Shown here piece after piece: positions 1-8,663 of a stretch of DNA of 64,000 nt. Origin of the DNA: Acidihalobacter prosperus (GTDB taxonomy: Bacteria; Pseudomonadota; Gammaproteobacteria; DSM-5130; Acidihalobacteraceae); NCBI RefSeq assembly GCF_000754095.2, contig NZ_JQSG02000003.1, positions 361,397 to 425,396 of the forward strand, in the 5' to 3' direction. The translations under genes were made by a program, and so were the position numbers. The notes under the pieces were generated by a model that saw only the letters and a list, made by a program, of their open reading frames with translations, ran no database searches and was not told the origin of the DNA. How positions within the stretch are numbered: position 1 is the stretch's first letter; each line of letters begins with the position of its first letter.

Positions 1-206
1 CGGAACGCGCCGACCAGCACCTCGGCCGAGGGCAGCAGCAGGAAGGCGACGATATAGACGAAGAACGCCGCCACCAGCAGCCTCTGCAGGGCGCGCGCCA
101 GGCCGTCGCCCAGCCGCGAGCCCATGGGAGGCGCCAGACCGTCGGTGGGCGAAACGGCGGGCACGACACCCGCGGCCGCCGTTTCGGCCCGATCTGGCGA
201 TGACAT
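1..206 (-). CDS. ABC transporter permease, N-terminal part (cut by window edge)
   Basis: Only the first 68 codons lie in the window; the gene runs on past base 1. A polar, Ala/Pro-rich cytoplasmic stretch of about 40 residues precedes one hydrophobic helix (about residues 43-59, containing AFFVYIVAFLLL), as in the first span of spermidine/iron-type permeases. Its ATG shares one base with the TGA of the preceding substrate-binding protein gene, so the two are translationally coupled and probably serve one transporter. The family is inferred from this context plus the single helix; the diagnostic EAA loop is outside the window. Confidence 0.6.
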   Translation of the reverse strand, partial: MSSPDRAETAAAGVVPAVSPTDGLAPPMGSRLGDGLARALQRLLVAAFFVYIVAFLLLPSAEVLVGAF

Positions 207-1333
207 CAGGTGCGGACCATCTTCTGCCACAGCTTGCCCACCGTGTCCTGCGCCTTCTTGGTCTGCTCGGCGTTGGGGAAGCGGACGTTCTTGTAGGGCT
301 CGCTCGGGGGCAGCTCGGCCATCAGCGACTCGGGGATCACGCCGCGCGCGACCATGTCGTTGAAGCGCGCCGGATGTGCATAGCCCTTGAGGTAGAGCAG
401 CTGGCCTTCGTCGGAGTAGATGAAGTCCTGCCAGAGGCGCGCGGCGCTGGGATTGGGCGCGAAGCGGCTGACTGCCTGGCAGTAGTAGTTGCCGAACACG
501 CCGGTCTCGGGAATGCGCACGTCGATGGCGACGCGGCCCTTGAACTTCTTGCGGTAGGCCAGGTTCAGGTAGTCCCAGTCGACCGTGATCGGGGTCTGGC
601 CGCTCTCCAGGGTGGCCGGACGCGCAGCGATCGGGATGTAGTTGCCACGCTTGGCGAGATCGGCGAAGAACTCGATGCCGGGGGTGATGTCGTCCAGCGA
701 GCCGCCGTTGCCGAGCGCCGCCGCCCACACCGCGCCGAAGGCCGCACCGGCACGCAGCGGGTTGCCGTTGAGGGCGATCTGGCCCTTGTATTCGGGGCGC
801 TTGAGATCATCCCAGCTATGCGGCACGTGCTTGACCACGCGGGTGTTGACGCCGAAGGAGATGACGCCGAAATAGTCGCCGTACCAGTGGCCTTCGGGAT
901 CCTTCATGCCCTCGGGAATGCTGTCCCAGGTGGGCACCTTGTAGGGCACGAACAGGCCTTCCTTCTGCCCGATCAGGGCAAACGAAGGACCGACGTCGAC
1001 CACGTCCGGCGCGCGCGACTGGCCCTTGAGCGTGCGGATCGCCTGCAACTCCTCGGCGGAACTGGCGTTGGGCGACGCGCTGGTCACGCGCAAACCGTAC
1101 TTGTGGTGGAACGCCGGGATGATCTCGCCGTAGTTGGCCCAGTTCGGCGGCAACGCGATCACGTTCAGACGGCCTTCGTGCCTGGCCGCCTTGATCAGCG
1201 CCTCGTCGGTGCCGGCCGCCATCGCGCGCGAACCCAGACCGGGCAGCAGCCCGCCCAGGGCGCCCGCACCCAGCGTGTAGACTCCCATTTTCAGAAATGC
1301 GCGGCGCCCGCGCTGCTGCTCGTTCTGCGACAT
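206..1333 (-). CDS. Tat-exported ABC transporter substrate-binding protein
   Basis: Periplasmic solute-binding protein of the spermidine/putrescine/iron class (375 aa). The N-terminus carries a twin-arginine signal (GRRAFLK at residues 9-15) followed by a Gly/Ala-rich hydrophobic stretch and an AMA-A cleavage-like site near residue 40. An in-frame upstream ATG exists, but the chosen start has an AAGGGGG ribosome site and puts the signal at the N-terminus. A Tat signal implies folding before export. The gene has its own promoter-like sequence, separate from the operon upstream of it, and overlaps a permease gene at its 3' end. The ligand cannot be read from sequence; iron or a polyamine are the family options. 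Confidence 0.85.
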   Translation of the reverse strand: MSQNEQQRGRRAFLKMGVYTLGAGALGGLLPGLGSRAMAAGTDEALIKAARHEGRLNVIALPPNWANYGEIIPAFHHKYGLRVTSASPNASSAEELQAIRTLKGQSRAPDVVDVGPSFALIGQKEGLFVPYKVPTWDSIPEGMKDPEGHWYGDYFGVISFGVNTRVVKHVPHSWDDLKRPEYKGQIALNGNPLRAGAAFGAVWAAALGNGGSLDDITPGIEFFADLAKRGNYIPIAARPATLESGQTPITVDWDYLNLAYRKKFKGRVAIDVRIPETGVFGNYYCQAVSRFAPNPSAARLWQDFIYSDEGQLLYLKGYAHPARFNDMVARGVIPESLMAELPPSEPYKNVRFPNAEQTKKAQDTVGKLWQKMVRT

Positions 1334-1470
1334 GATACAGCCCCCTTGTATGCCCGGTTGGATGTGGAAGAGACCGCGCAGCCTACTCACCGACCATGAC
1401 GATTCGATGAAACATCGATGATGTCCTCGTCACGGCATGGCGACAGCCGTCCTGGACCTGCAGTCCGCGC

Positions 1471-1500
1471 ATTATAAGCAGTATCAATGCCAACGCGACG
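1471..1500 (-). promoter_or_regulatory. Promoter-like -10 upstream of the Tat-exported binding protein
   Basis: A perfect TATAAT lies at 1476-1471 on the minus strand in a 241-base gap between genes. The -35 region is weak (GTCGCG at 17-bp spacing; a better TTGGCA is too close at 11 bp). It would give a 5' leader of about 130 bases and make the last two genes a separate transcription unit. Confidence 0.4.
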
Positions 1501-1574
1501 GGAAACGACAGGCGGGCTTGCCGCCTCGCCGACACGGCGCGGCGGCTGGTTCCACGGCGGATGCTGCGTGCGTC

Positions 1575-1742
1575 TCAGTGACGCGCGAGCCAGGCTGAGC
1601 CGGCCAGCAGGCACAAGGGCAGTGCATAGCCGGCCAGGGCGGCCCAGGGGCTGTGCAGCAGCGGCCAGGCCACGGCCAGGCTGGCGCCGACCACGGTCAG
1701 GGTGCGCCAGTCGCCGAACAGGGTCTTGAACAGGGCCTTCAT
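1575..1742 (-). CDS. Small 55-residue membrane protein
   Basis: A 55-aa protein (MKALFKTLFGDW... to ...AWLARH) with two predicted hydrophobic spans (about residues 15-29 and 33-52) and basic ends. Its ATG overlaps the stop codon of the COG4280 gene (ATGA), so it is translationally coupled to it and last in the operon. I do not recognise a family. Co-translation suggests it is an accessory subunit of the membrane protein before it. Support is the overlap, length-filling hydrophobic pattern and position, not homology. Confidence 0.6.
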   Translation of the reverse strand: MKALFKTLFGDWRTLTVVGASLAVAWPLLHSPWAALAGYALPLCLLAGSAWLARH

Positions 1743-2464
1743 GCGGCACCTCCGATGGCGGCCGGATCGCGGCGCAGCAGGCGGGTGAGCAGCCAGCCGC
1801 CGCCCAGGTAGAAGGCCGCCAGCAGCAGCAGGCTGGCATCGCCCAGCGGCCACGCGTAGCCCAGCGATTCCAGGGTCCAGAAGCTGCCGAAGGCGGTGAT
1901 CATGCCGCCGACCACGAACTTCATGGTGTTCTCGGGCACGCGGCGCAGCGGCCGGTGGATGAACAGGCCGAGCAGCACCACGCCGAGCAGCGCGACCACG
2001 GCCGCAGCGGCGGCGAGCAGGGTGCGGTGTGTCGGCGCGCCGAGCGCGACCACAATCAGCCACACCTCCAGCCCCTCCAGCAGCACCGCCTTGAAGGCCA
2101 CCAGCCAGGCGCCGCGCGGGCTGTCCTCGGCCAGCTGCGTCTGCGCCTTGGCGAAGGCCTTGTCCTCGTCGTGCAGCGCCTTGAGGCCGGCGCCGCGGGC
2201 GACCGCCTTGCCCAGCCAGCGAATGCCGAACAGCAGCAGGAAAACCCCGATCACGCCCTGCAGCCAGGGCAGTTCCAGCCCCGCATGCAACGCACCGCCG
2301 GTCGCCGCGGTCATCGCCGTCAGCAGCAGCAGTGCCGCCGCCGCCGCGCCGAGCGCGCTGCGCCAGCCGATGCTCAGGGCCACCGCGAGCACGATGGTAA
2401 AGGCTTCCACCCATTCGACCGTGGCGGCCAGCCAGGTGGCAATGACGACTCCCCAGAACGACAT
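1739..2464 (-). CDS. COG4280-like integral membrane protein
   Basis: A 241-aa polytopic membrane protein with about six to seven hydrophobic spans, resembling the uncharacterised COG4280 family. Two similar segments each carry a paired glutamate motif at the start of a helix: E17-W-V-E20 and E130-G-L-E133. The second is followed by VWLIVVALG and resembles the REGLE motif of FTR1/EfeU iron permeases. The start at 2464 follows a GAGTAATC ribosome-site-like stretch. It lies 25 bases after an ABC ATPase gene and overlaps the small membrane protein gene. Metal transport or electron transfer to metal is an inference from motif and context only. Confidence 0.65.
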   Translation of the reverse strand: MSFWGVVIATWLAATVEWVEAFTIVLAVALSIGWRSALGAAAAALLLLTAMTAATGGALHAGLELPWLQGVIGVFLLLFGIRWLGKAVARGAGLKALHDEDKAFAKAQTQLAEDSPRGAWLVAFKAVLLEGLEVWLIVVALGAPTHRTLLAAAAAVVALLGVVLLGLFIHRPLRRVPENTMKFVVGGMITAFGSFWTLESLGYAWPLGDASLLLLAAFYLGGGWLLTRLLRRDPAAIGGAA

Positions 2465-2489
2465 GATTACTCCTTGCGTGTTTTTCGTA

Positions 2490-3548
2490 TCAATCGGTAG
2501 TTTGACGAGACGGTGCGGGCGCGAAGATGAAGGCCTGCTCCGGCTCGATGCGCAACCGCGCCTGCGCCGGCGGCGGCGCGTCCTCCAGGCTGACCAGCGG
2601 CTGGTCCACGCCGGGCACGCGCCAGTAGACGCGGTAGCGACCCGCCTCGAACACGGCATGCAAGCACTCTGCCGGCAGCCCGTCGGCCGCGCCGTTGGCG
2701 CGCACGCCCTGCGGTCGCACATACAGCGCGCCGTGGCCGTTGAGCCCGGACTGGCGATGATGTGCCGCCACATCGACCCCGGCCAGCACGATGCCGGGCC
2801 CGCGCAGATCGCCCTCGAAGCCGCCCTGGGCGCCGGTGAAGCGCGCCACACCGGGCGTGGCCGGGGCGCGGTACAGCGCCTCCGGCGTGTCGAACTGCAC
2901 CAGCCGGCCGCCTTCGAGCACGGCCACCCGGTCGGCCAGCCGCCAGGCGTCCGCCGGATCGTGGCTGACGAATAGCGCGGCGACCCCGGCCTCGCGCACC
3001 ACCCGGCGGATCTCCATCCGCAGCTGGTCGCGGGTGTCCACGTCCAGACTGGACAGCGGTTCGTCGAGCAGCAGCAGCCGCGGGCGCACCGCCAGCGCGC
3101 GGGCCAGGCCGACGCGCTGCTGCTGGCCGCCGGAAAGCTGATGCGGACGCTTGCCGGCGGCATGCGCCACACCGACGCTTTCGAGCAGTTCGCGGGCACG
3201 TTCCTCGCGCCGCTTTTCGCCGCGCGGGATGGCGGCGGTCACGTTCTCCTGGCAGCTCAGGTGCGGCCACAGCGCGTATTCCTGGAACACCATGCCCAGA
3301 CCTCGGCGCTCGGGCGCGACGAAGCGGCGCTCGGCCGGGGCGTCCACGCAGTTGCCGTCGATCTCGATGCGCCCTGCATCGGCGCGCTCCAGTCCGCCGA
3401 CCAGGCGCAGCAGCGTGGTCTTGCCCGAACCCGAGGCGCCGATCAGGACGACGAACTCGCCGGGTGCCATGTCGAGATTCACGTCGTGCAGCACGGCATG
3501 TCCGCCCAGCGACTTGGACAGGCCTTCGATTTTGACCGATGCGTTCAT
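2490..3548 (-). CDS. ABC transporter ATP-binding protein (FbpC/PotA type)
   Basis: Cytoplasmic ATPase that powers the adjacent double permease (352 aa). Walker A GASGSGKT is at 37-44, the Q-loop at Q89, the LSGGQ signature at 138-142, Walker B RLLLLDEP at 157-164 and the switch histidine at H196 (VSHDPAD). After about residue 240 there is a C-terminal regulatory region of the TOBE kind, as in FbpC, PotA and CysA. The ATG overlaps the TGA of the permease gene (ATGA). Substrate is undetermined; the long two-domain permease next door favours an iron- or thiamine-type importer. Confidence 0.9.
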   Translation of the reverse strand: MNASVKIEGLSKSLGGHAVLHDVNLDMAPGEFVVLIGASGSGKTTLLRLVGGLERADAGRIEIDGNCVDAPAERRFVAPERRGLGMVFQEYALWPHLSCQENVTAAIPRGEKRREERARELLESVGVAHAAGKRPHQLSGGQQQRVGLARALAVRPRLLLLDEPLSSLDVDTRDQLRMEIRRVVREAGVAALFVSHDPADAWRLADRVAVLEGGRLVQFDTPEALYRAPATPGVARFTGAQGGFEGDLRGPGIVLAGVDVAAHHRQSGLNGHGALYVRPQGVRANGAADGLPAECLHAVFEAGRYRVYWRVPGVDQPLVSLEDAPPPAQARLRIEPEQAFIFAPAPSRQTTD

Positions 3549-5122
3549 GCGGTAACCCTCCGCGCCCCGACGGGCAGCAGCAGATAGGCGACGACCCCGG
3601 CGAGCGCGACCACGGCGGCGGTCAGCGCGAAGCCGCTGAGCGCGAGCCGCGCCGCGGCGTGGAAATGCAGGGTCTGGTTGAGACGGACGATGGCCACGCC
3701 CAGCGGTTCGCGACCGGGCGGGTACAGCAGCTCGGACACCGGCAGCTCGAACAGGATGAAGCCGAAGGCCAGCAGCCAGCCGCGCAGCAGCGGCGCGGCG
3801 AGCAGCACGGCCTCGATGTCGAGCACGCGCGCGGCCCACGGCAGGGCATGCAGGCGCGCGGCCTCGCCGAGACGGCGGTCGATCTGCGCCACCGGCGACT
3901 GCAGCAGACGCGTGAGCATGGGCGCGTAACCCGCGGTGTAGCCGAGGATCAGCAGCAGCGAGGTGCCGTAGAGCGGCAGCCAGGGCGTGTTGAAGGCCAT
4001 CAGGTAGGCCGCGCCGAGCACCAGCCCCGGAATCGCCATGTTGCTCAGGGTGAACAGCTCGATGCCCACGGCCAGCCCCTGCCCGCTGCGGTTGGACGCG
4101 CGCGCCAGGGTCACGGCCAGGGCCAGACTCGCGGTTGCCGCGAGCACGGCGAAACCGGTGGAGTTGAACAGGCTGGCGTAGTCGCCGGCCCAGTCGTGTC
4201 CGGCGAGCGCCGAGGCGACCAGGGCGAGACCCGGCGTCAGCAGGCCCAGCCCCCACAACACTCCGGCCAGGAGCAGGATCGCCCCGTGCAGGACACGTCC
4301 CGGCGGCGGCGGCGCGGCATGCCGCGCGCGCCCGTGCACCAGCACCGCGCTGTGACGGTGATGCAGGGAAAGGTGCAGCAGCGCGCCACCGGCGGCCATC
4401 GCCACCACCACCCAGCTCAGCCGCGCGGCGCCGGCGAAGTCGAGCGGCGAGGTGCTCAGGTGCTCGTAGATCGCGTAGGTCAGGATGGGCATGCGCAGGT
4501 GTGCGCCGAGCGTGGCCGGGATGCCGAACTCCTGCACGCTCTCGATGAAGGCGATGACGAAGCCGGCGGCCACGGCCGGCAGCGCCAGGCGCAGGGTCAG
4601 ACCTGCCCGCCGGGCAAGCGGCAGGGCATGCACGCGCATCGCCTCCTCCAGCTCGCGGCCCATGCCCGCCCAGGTCGGGCGCACCACGAAGGCGCAGAAC
4701 GGCAGGGCCTTGAGCGCGAGCAGGGCGACGATGCCGAACGGGCTGAAGAACAGCGCCGCGGCCAGGCCATGCCGCAAACCCTGCTCGCGAAACACGATCT
4801 GCCAGCCGGTGGTGAGCAGGTAGCTTGGGGCCAGGAAGATCAGCCACAGCGCGGCCGTCATGGCGTGGTTCAGCGGCGAGGCGCGCCGCTCCAGCAGCCA
4901 CGCGATGGCCGCGCCGAGCGGCGCCGCGATGCAGGCCGCGCCCAGCGCGAGCAGCGCGGTGTTGCGCACGGCCACCAGCAGGCCGTTCAGCCATCCGTGA
5001 TCCGACGCCGACGCGGTCGCGAACGGCAGGGCGAGAAAACGCAGCAGCGGATAGGCGAAGAACAGCGCCAGCAGCGCGACCAGCAGCAGGCCGGCAATCC
5101 GGCGCGACCAGGTCGTCGTCAC
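3545..5122 (-). CDS. Fused two-domain ABC permease (FbpB/ThiP type)
   Basis: Inner-membrane permease of 525 aa made of two homologous halves of about six spans each. Each half carries an EAA loop: LEEAMRVHALPLARR in the first and LGEAARLHALPWAAR in the second. Fused permeases of this size are characteristic of iron(III) (FbpB/SfuB) and thiamine (ThiP) importers. The GTG start at 5122 is preferred over the longer open frame because GTGA overlaps the stop of the binding-protein gene, the usual coupling in such operons. The gene in turn overlaps the ATPase gene by four bases. Confidence 0.88.
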   Translation of the reverse strand: MTTTWSRRIAGLLLVALLALFFAYPLLRFLALPFATASASDHGWLNGLLVAVRNTALLALGAACIAAPLGAAIAWLLERRASPLNHAMTAALWLIFLAPSYLLTTGWQIVFREQGLRHGLAAALFFSPFGIVALLALKALPFCAFVVRPTWAGMGRELEEAMRVHALPLARRAGLTLRLALPAVAAGFVIAFIESVQEFGIPATLGAHLRMPILTYAIYEHLSTSPLDFAGAARLSWVVVAMAAGGALLHLSLHHRHSAVLVHGRARHAAPPPPGRVLHGAILLLAGVLWGLGLLTPGLALVASALAGHDWAGDYASLFNSTGFAVLAATASLALAVTLARASNRSGQGLAVGIELFTLSNMAIPGLVLGAAYLMAFNTPWLPLYGTSLLLILGYTAGYAPMLTRLLQSPVAQIDRRLGEAARLHALPWAARVLDIEAVLLAAPLLRGWLLAFGFILFELPVSELLYPPGREPLGVAIVRLNQTLHFHAAARLALSGFALTAAVVALAGVVAYLLLPVGARRVTA

Positions 5123-6129
5123 TGACCGAGCACCGTGCGCGTGAACCACTGATTGATGGTCGATTCGAGCGGGCCCCACTGCGGCGGCGGCACGCTTTCG
5201 AGGTGCAGCGTGGCCGGGTCTGGAATGCGCTTGTCCGCCGGCGCGTCGGTGGTCACCGGCCAGTACAGGCCGTCGGAACCCTTGTCGCGCATCGCCAGCG
5301 CCTGGCCCTCGGGGCTCATGACGAAACGGATGAAGGCGGCGGCCGCGCGTTTGGCCGCGGGCGACAGATGCGGCGCCTCGACCATCACGCGCGGCAGGAT
5401 GAAGGCCGGATCGGGCACGCTGACCGCGATGTCGGAGCCGGGCTTGTCGGCCAGATAGTAGGCGGCCGAGGACTGCACCATGGCGATCTTGATCTCGCCG
5501 CTCTTGAGCGCCGCGAGCGTGGTGCTGTTGGTGCGGTAGACCTGCAGGCCGTTCTGCTTGAGCGCCAGCATGAACTTCTGACCCTGCGGCCAGCCGCCGG
5601 CGGTCTGCAGCATGCCCGCAAGCAGCGGGTAGGTCGGCCCGGACACGGCCGGATTGTTCATGCCCACCGCATTGCGGTAGGCCGGGGTCAGCAGACCCTG
5701 CCAGCTCGCCGGCGGCGCCAGGCCGTCGCGGCGGTAGGCGAACACGCCGGACAGGGTGTAGCCGGTGGGCACGTAGGCGCCGTTGCTCGGCAACAGCTTG
5801 CGGCCTTCACTGTTCCACGACACCTTGGGCAGGACGCCCTCGGCCACCAGACCGGCCTTGTCGAGGCCGGCGGCGGCAGTGGCGCCGTCGAACCAGGCCA
5901 GCGTCCACTGCGGACGGGCGGCCTCGGCGGAAACGCGCGCGATCAACGGCCCGGTGGAGGTGGTGATCACGGTGACCGGAATGCCGGTCTTCTTGGTGAA
6001 GGCCCTGGCCACCGCGGGACCGTAGTCCACCGCGTTGTACAGCACCAGGGTCTGGCGGGACTGCGGCCAGAGTATCCACACGGCGGCCGCCGCCACGGCC
6101 ACGACCACGATCAGCACCAACTTGCGCAT
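5119..6129 (-). CDS. ABC transporter substrate-binding protein
   Basis: Binding protein of 336 aa, first gene of the transporter operon. An N-terminal hydrophobic segment (MRKLVLIVVVAVAAAAVWIL) acts as signal peptide or anchor; no lipobox Cys is visible. The following LVLYNAVD...ARAFTKKTGIPVTV resembles the start of the iron/thiamine binding-protein fold (LxxYxxxD...FxKxTGI). An AGAGG ribosome site precedes the ATG. The gene is distinct in sequence from the Tat-exported binding protein at 206-1333, so the island has two import systems or two alternative receptors. Confidence 0.85.
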   Translation of the reverse strand: MRKLVLIVVVAVAAAAVWILWPQSRQTLVLYNAVDYGPAVARAFTKKTGIPVTVITTSTGPLIARVSAEAARPQWTLAWFDGATAAAGLDKAGLVAEGVLPKVSWNSEGRKLLPSNGAYVPTGYTLSGVFAYRRDGLAPPASWQGLLTPAYRNAVGMNNPAVSGPTYPLLAGMLQTAGGWPQGQKFMLALKQNGLQVYRTNSTTLAALKSGEIKIAMVQSSAAYYLADKPGSDIAVSVPDPAFILPRVMVEAPHLSPAAKRAAAAFIRFVMSPEGQALAMRDKGSDGLYWPVTTDAPADKRIPDPATLHLESVPPPQWGPLESTINQWFTRTVLGQ

Positions 6130-6183
6130 GCCTTGTACCTCTTCATCGTTTCACGACGCACATCGCGCCAAATCCTGCCGTTC

Positions 6184-6210
6184 CCGCACCCGCCGCACCC
6201 GCCGCACCCG
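6184..6210. repeat. Three tandem copies of a 9-bp unit
   Basis: CCGCACCCG occurs three times without interruption (6184-6192, 6193-6201, 6202-6210) in the gap between the receptor terminator and the binding-protein gene. It may form part of the leader or promoter region of the transporter operon; no function is assigned. Confidence 0.7.
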
Positions 6211-6288
6211 CGGCCGGGACGGAATGCCGCCGACGCGCGCGCCGGCGACGAAAATTCGTTGTGGGCCGGTCTTCCCTGACGCCCCCTC

Positions 6289-6317
6289 AAAAAGAACGGG
6301 GCACATCCCTGTGCCCC
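6289..6317 (-). terminator. Rho-independent terminator after the first TonB-dependent receptor
   Basis: A perfect 8-bp stem (GGGGCACA / TGTGCCCC) with a 4-base loop at 6298-6317 is followed on the minus strand by GTTCTTTTTG. It lies 29 bases after the receptor stop codon and separates the receptor transcript from the transporter operon. Confidence 0.85.
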
Positions 6318-6345
6318 AATGGAGTCATCATGTCTTCTTGCGAAG

Positions 6346-8568
6346 TCAGAACTTGCTGGACACGCTCAGTTCCATGCTGCGCGAGGGCAGCGTCCAGTAC
6401 AGCGGGGTGTTGGCCCCGCCGGTGTAGCCGGCCAGGTTGATGATGGTCTTCTTGTCCAGCAGGTTGTCGATCTTCAGGCGCACGTCGACCGGGTGGGCCA
6501 GGCCGGCGTCGAGCTTGTAGCCCAGCGACAGATTCGCCACCGAATAGGCGTTGATCGGTTGGGTTTCGCCGCTGTCGCCATAGCTCGAACCCACATACTT
6601 GTCGAGCAGCGAGCCGTACAGGGCACCGTGGTTGTAGACCACGCCGACCACGGCCGTCGTCTTCGGCACGTTGGCGATCCACTGATGGGTGGTCTTGGTC
6701 TTGGCGCTGTTGAGGCTGCCGTTGACGTAGCCGCTGAAGCCGCCGCCCACGTAAACCGTGGCGCTGCCCTCGACACCCTGGTAGATCACGCCGCCCTGGT
6801 TGTACCAGACGGTGTTGCCGGCAACGGTGCGCGAGGCCACCGAGTTGTTGAAGTCGATGTAATAGACGTCGCCGGAGAGCGCCAGCTTCCGCGTCTGGTA
6901 GGCCGTACCCGCCTGGTAGTTCATGGTGGTCTCAGGCTTGACGCTGTTGATGCTGGAGTTCGGGTCGGCGGTGTAGAACAGGTTCAGGTTCGGTGCCAGG
7001 AAACCCTTGGCCACCTGGCCGTAGGCCGTCCAGTGCGGCGCGACCTGGTAGTGCAGCGCAACCGACGGGATCGCGTCGGACCAGGTCTTGGACACGGTCG
7101 CCGGCGCATTGGTGGGTCCCTGGTTGACCTGCGCGTCGAGATAGCGCTTGAACCAGGCGTAACGCACGCCAGGCGTCAGCGTCAGGCTCGGCGTGATGCG
7201 CCAGTCCAGTTCGAGGTAGGGCTGGGCCGAATCCAGGGTGTCGTACATCAGACGGTCGGTGGCGCCGAAGGGACCGGCCTTGCCGGCATTGATGTTGAGC
7301 GCGCCGCCCAGGGTCCAGTCGATTTCGTACTGGCTGCGGGTGTTCCACTGGTGGTCGAACCACATACCGTACTTGAGGTCGCCGATGGCGATCGGCTGCA
7401 CGAATCGCAGCGTGTCGCCGACACTCTGGTAGACCATGGTCATGCGCTGGCCAGGCACGTCGTTGGCGTACAGGGTGGTGCCGTATTGCGCGTCGAGGGC
7501 GTTGCCGATGTTGGTGCCGTTGGGCGTTTCGCCGTTCGGGTCGGCGCCGTTGTAGCCGGCATGGTTGTAGCCGTAGGTGTAGAGCTTGTTATCGACCCGG
7601 ATGCCGTCGCCCAGCACGGCGCTCAGGCCGATGTAGGCCATGTAGGTCGAGATCTTGTCGTAGTTGTAGCCGTAGTAGTTCTGCTGGGTCGGGTCGTTGC
7701 TCAGGCCGTAGTTCCAGCCGTATTTCCTGATCTGTGCCATGGTCGCGCCGATCGGCACGTTCTGATGGATATCGTTGTGCATCGCCACGAAGGTCAGCAG
7801 GGTGTTGTCGCCGATCGGGCGCAGCACCTTGAAGAAGTAGTTCTGGCGCTTCTGGCTGCTGTAGGTCAGATAGCCGTCGCTCGACAGGTTCTCGATGTCG
7901 AGAAAGGCGCGCGCGTCGTGGTAGTGCTGCATGTTGCCGGTATCGAACTGCAGCCCCTGCACCTGCGTGTTGAAGCTGCCGGTGGACAGCGTGGCGACGA
8001 GACCGGGTGCCGCGCTCGGCATCTTGGAGCGGATGGCGATGGTGCCGCCGAAGGTCGCGTCGCCGATGGTGCTCGCCGAGCCCGGACCGCGGTCGACGTT
8101 GACGTGGCCGATGTCGTTGGCCATGAAGTAGTTGGTCGAGTGGTGCGTGAAGTCGTTCGAGTCGCCCCACGGAATGCCGTCGAAGGTGACATTGAACTGA
8201 CCGTCCTGGAAGCCGCGCAGACTCAGGAACTGGGATTCCATCAAACCGGGGCCGTTGGGGTCGGTTACCGCAACGCTGGGCGACACGGCCGCGATCGAGC
8301 CGTAGTTTTCGCTCAGCTGCACGTTGTTCTTGATGTAGTGGTGCGAAATCACCGCGGTCGGCTGCGTGGCCTTGAGCGGGGTCTTGCTCGGTGCCTGGTG
8401 CGGCGCGGACTTCTGACTCTCGGCGGACGCGGTGCTGCCGTTGCTCGCGCTCACGGTGCCGAGATTCAGTGCGTCGGCATGGGCATTGCCGATGCCGCCG
8501 GCGAGGCAAAGGCCGCCCACGGCGGCGAGATGCACCATGCGGGCCAGGTACTTGCGACGAAACTCCAT
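6346..8568 (-). CDS. TonB-dependent outer-membrane receptor (module 1)
   Basis: Outer-membrane gated channel of 740 aa. A signal peptide (to about residue 31, NAHA-D) is followed by a plug domain with the recognisable FLSLRGF, FDGIPWGD and GPGSASTIGDATFGGTIAI elements, then a beta-barrel ending in the terminal Phe (SVSSKF) expected for BAM recognition. The start at 8568 is chosen over a longer frame because GGAGCGC lies upstream and the signal peptide becomes N-terminal. It is divergent from a degenerate OmpR-like regulator gene and followed by its own terminator. Substrate is unknown; the downstream metal-type ABC system makes a metal chelate plausible. Confidence 0.92.
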   Translation of the reverse strand: MEFRRKYLARMVHLAAVGGLCLAGGIGNAHADALNLGTVSASNGSTASAESQKSAPHQAPSKTPLKATQPTAVISHHYIKNNVQLSENYGSIAAVSPSVAVTDPNGPGLMESQFLSLRGFQDGQFNVTFDGIPWGDSNDFTHHSTNYFMANDIGHVNVDRGPGSASTIGDATFGGTIAIRSKMPSAAPGLVATLSTGSFNTQVQGLQFDTGNMQHYHDARAFLDIENLSSDGYLTYSSQKRQNYFFKVLRPIGDNTLLTFVAMHNDIHQNVPIGATMAQIRKYGWNYGLSNDPTQQNYYGYNYDKISTYMAYIGLSAVLGDGIRVDNKLYTYGYNHAGYNGADPNGETPNGTNIGNALDAQYGTTLYANDVPGQRMTMVYQSVGDTLRFVQPIAIGDLKYGMWFDHQWNTRSQYEIDWTLGGALNINAGKAGPFGATDRLMYDTLDSAQPYLELDWRITPSLTLTPGVRYAWFKRYLDAQVNQGPTNAPATVSKTWSDAIPSVALHYQVAPHWTAYGQVAKGFLAPNLNLFYTADPNSSINSVKPETTMNYQAGTAYQTRKLALSGDVYYIDFNNSVASRTVAGNTVWYNQGGVIYQGVEGSATVYVGGGFSGYVNGSLNSAKTKTTHQWIANVPKTTAVVGVVYNHGALYGSLLDKYVGSSYGDSGETQPINAYSVANLSLGYKLDAGLAHPVDVRLKIDNLLDKKTIINLAGYTGGANTPLYWTLPSRSMELSVSSKF

Positions 8569-8646
8569 GACTTGCGCTCCTGTTTTTTTTGAATCCGGGT
8601 ATGGATGACGGGGGCCGCAAGTCTCGGAGATAAGCTTTACCAATAA

Positions 8647-8663
8647 CCTTTCAGGAACCTTTA
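8647..8663 (+). promoter_or_regulatory. Candidate operator, copy 1 (11-bp direct repeat)
   Basis: CCTTTCAGGAACCTTTA contains two CCTT half-sites exactly 11 bp apart (8647 and 8658), the spacing bound by tandem OmpR/PhoB-family DNA-binding domains. Further CTTTAC copies lie at 8635 and 8690. A matching element lies before the paralogous regulator at 14776. This copy ends 102 bp before the ATG at 8765 and begins 79 bp from the receptor start. Confidence 0.55.

Noticed and set aside
200-1399. Long plus-strand open frames opposite the binding-protein, permease and receptor genes
   Set aside because: They are antisense shadows produced by high GC content; composition is Arg/Gly/His-rich, no ribosome sites or families, and the opposite strand encodes clear proteins.
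1511-1527. AGGCGG-GCTTG-CCGCCT as terminator after the 55-aa gene
   Set aside because: Only a 6-bp stem without a U-tract in GC-rich DNA; not distinguishable from chance.
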